Source: Dechloromonas sp. (GTDB lineage Bacteria > Pseudomonadota > Gammaproteobacteria > Burkholderiales > Rhodocyclaceae). Taken from it: a stretch of 43,707 bases of DNA. The notes beneath the pieces are model-generated. The model searched no databases. It was not told where the DNA came from and saw only the letters and a list, made by a program, of their open reading frames with translations. The stretch spans positions 1 to 43,707 of the forward strand of contig JAFLDQ010000009.1 in NCBI GenBank assembly GCA_017302355.1. The letters run 5' to 3'. The stretch's first letter is position 1. Each line of letters begins with the position of its first letter. Below, piece by piece: positions 43,150-43,707 of the stretch. The translations under genes and the position numbers were made by a program.

Positions 43150-43707
43150 CCGAAGCCGGCGTGATCGAGCATCGCCTCCCGCTGCCTCCCGGCGCGCCGG
43201 TGCTCGCCGTGGGCGCGTGGTTCAAGAACACCGTGTGCGCCGCGCACGGCGAAGTCGCTGCGATCTCGCGCAGCGTGGGCGACCTCGATGGCGTCGACGC
43301 CTGCCTGGCGCACGAGCGCACCGCACGCGAACTGCTGGGCTGGATGGCGAAAATGGGCGCACGCCCGGCGGCGATCGCGCACGACCTGCATCCGGACTTC
43401 CATTCCACCCGCTTCGCCGCCGCGCTGGCGGCCGAACTCGACGTGCCGCTGCTGACCGTGCAGCACCACCATGCGCACATCGCCGCGGTGTGCGCCGAGC
43501 ACGGCCACGACGGCCTGGTGCTGGGCCTCGCGCTCGACGGTGTCGGCCTGGGCGACGATGGCACTGCCTGGGGTGGCGAGCTGCTGAAGGTGGACGGCGG
43601 CGGATTCGAACGCATCGGCCACCTGCGCCCGCTGGCGCTGCCGGGTGGCGACCGCGCGGCGCGCGAACCCTGGCGCATGGCCGCGGCAGCGCTGCATGCG
43701 CTCGGCC
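43146..43707 (+). CDS. hypF: Carbamoyltransferase HypF, short form (cut by window end)
   Basis: HypF makes the carbamoyl donor for the CN ligands of the [NiFe] site. The ATG at 43146 starts directly in the Kae1-like domain: [52 protein letters not shown] and [22 protein letters not shown]. The acylphosphatase, zinc-finger and YrdC-like parts that precede it in full-length HypF are absent. Short HypF forms are known, for example HypF1 of Cupriavidus necator. 187 codons are visible; the rest is outside. It overlaps hypB by 4 nt. Confidence 0.9.
   Translation, partial: MTEAGVIEHRLPLPPGAPVLAVGAWFKNTVCAAHGEVAAISRSVGDLDGVDACLAHERTARELLGWMAKMGARPAAIAHDLHPDFHSTRFAAALAAELDVPLLTVQHHHAHIAAVCAEHGHDGLVLGLALDGVGLGDDGTAWGGELLKVDGGGFERIGHLRPLALPGGDRAAREPWRMAAAALHALG

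Noticed and set aside
1..43707. tRNA or rRNA genes
   Set aside because: No cloverleaf-like sequence or conserved rRNA segment was noticed; spacers are short and mostly explained by promoters and terminators.

Overview
The window is a mosaic of three unrelated bacterial genome pieces joined at two abrupt breaks. Every gene call should be read inside its own piece. No rRNA, tRNA or CRISPR array was seen.

Piece 1 (1 to about 4,920) is AT-rich, with A/T-ending codons and long AT spacers. It holds a few small unknown proteins, a secreted protein, a tyrosine recombinase with a perfect 27-bp inverted repeat just upstream, an IS630-like helix-turn-helix fragment, an unknown 210-residue protein, an HI0933-family flavoprotein and the C-terminal end of a probable S41 peptidase. 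The style suggests a Bdellovibrio-like organism, but this is inference only.

Piece 2 (about 4,930 to 27,165) is GC-rich and looks like a betaproteobacterium, probably Rhodocyclales. It is a compact housekeeping stretch: miaB-phoH-ybeY-corC-lnt in overlapping order; a divergent lytic transglycosylase; glyQ-glyS-gmhB-plsC-metallopeptidase-gloA; a small PP0621-type protein with pilS-pilR-ampD; then an aminotransferase, GTP-dependent PEP carboxykinase, NADP malic enzyme (maeB type) and a PBP7-like endopeptidase. Several sigma70-like promoters and two perfect-palindrome terminators are visible. Together these genes cover tRNA and rRNA maturation, lipoprotein and lipid synthesis, pilus regulation, wall recycling and the PEP/pyruvate/malate node.

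Piece 3 (about 27,168 to the end) is also GC-rich and betaproteobacterial (Thauera/Azoarcus-like), but begins in the middle of an EcsC-family gene, so it is not continuous with piece 2. It carries a large CBS-CBS-PAS-GGDEF-EAL protein with an unusual promoter/terminator leader, a ketopantoate reductase-like gene, and a little-understood cluster of three lipoproteins with two peptidoglycan-binding hydrolases (31,310-35,227). After creA and a MarR regulator comes a bidirectional NAD-linked [NiFe] hydrogenase locus: hoxFUYH and the protease gene hoxW on the minus strand, and hypA-hypB-hypF on the plus strand. HypF appears to be the short form, and a REP-like inverted pair lies inside the 3' end of hypB.

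The least explained parts are the lipoprotein/hydrolase cluster with its duplicated domain, the early terminator ahead of the c-di-GMP gene, the inverted repeat next to the recombinase, and the REP pair that forms the HypB tail.
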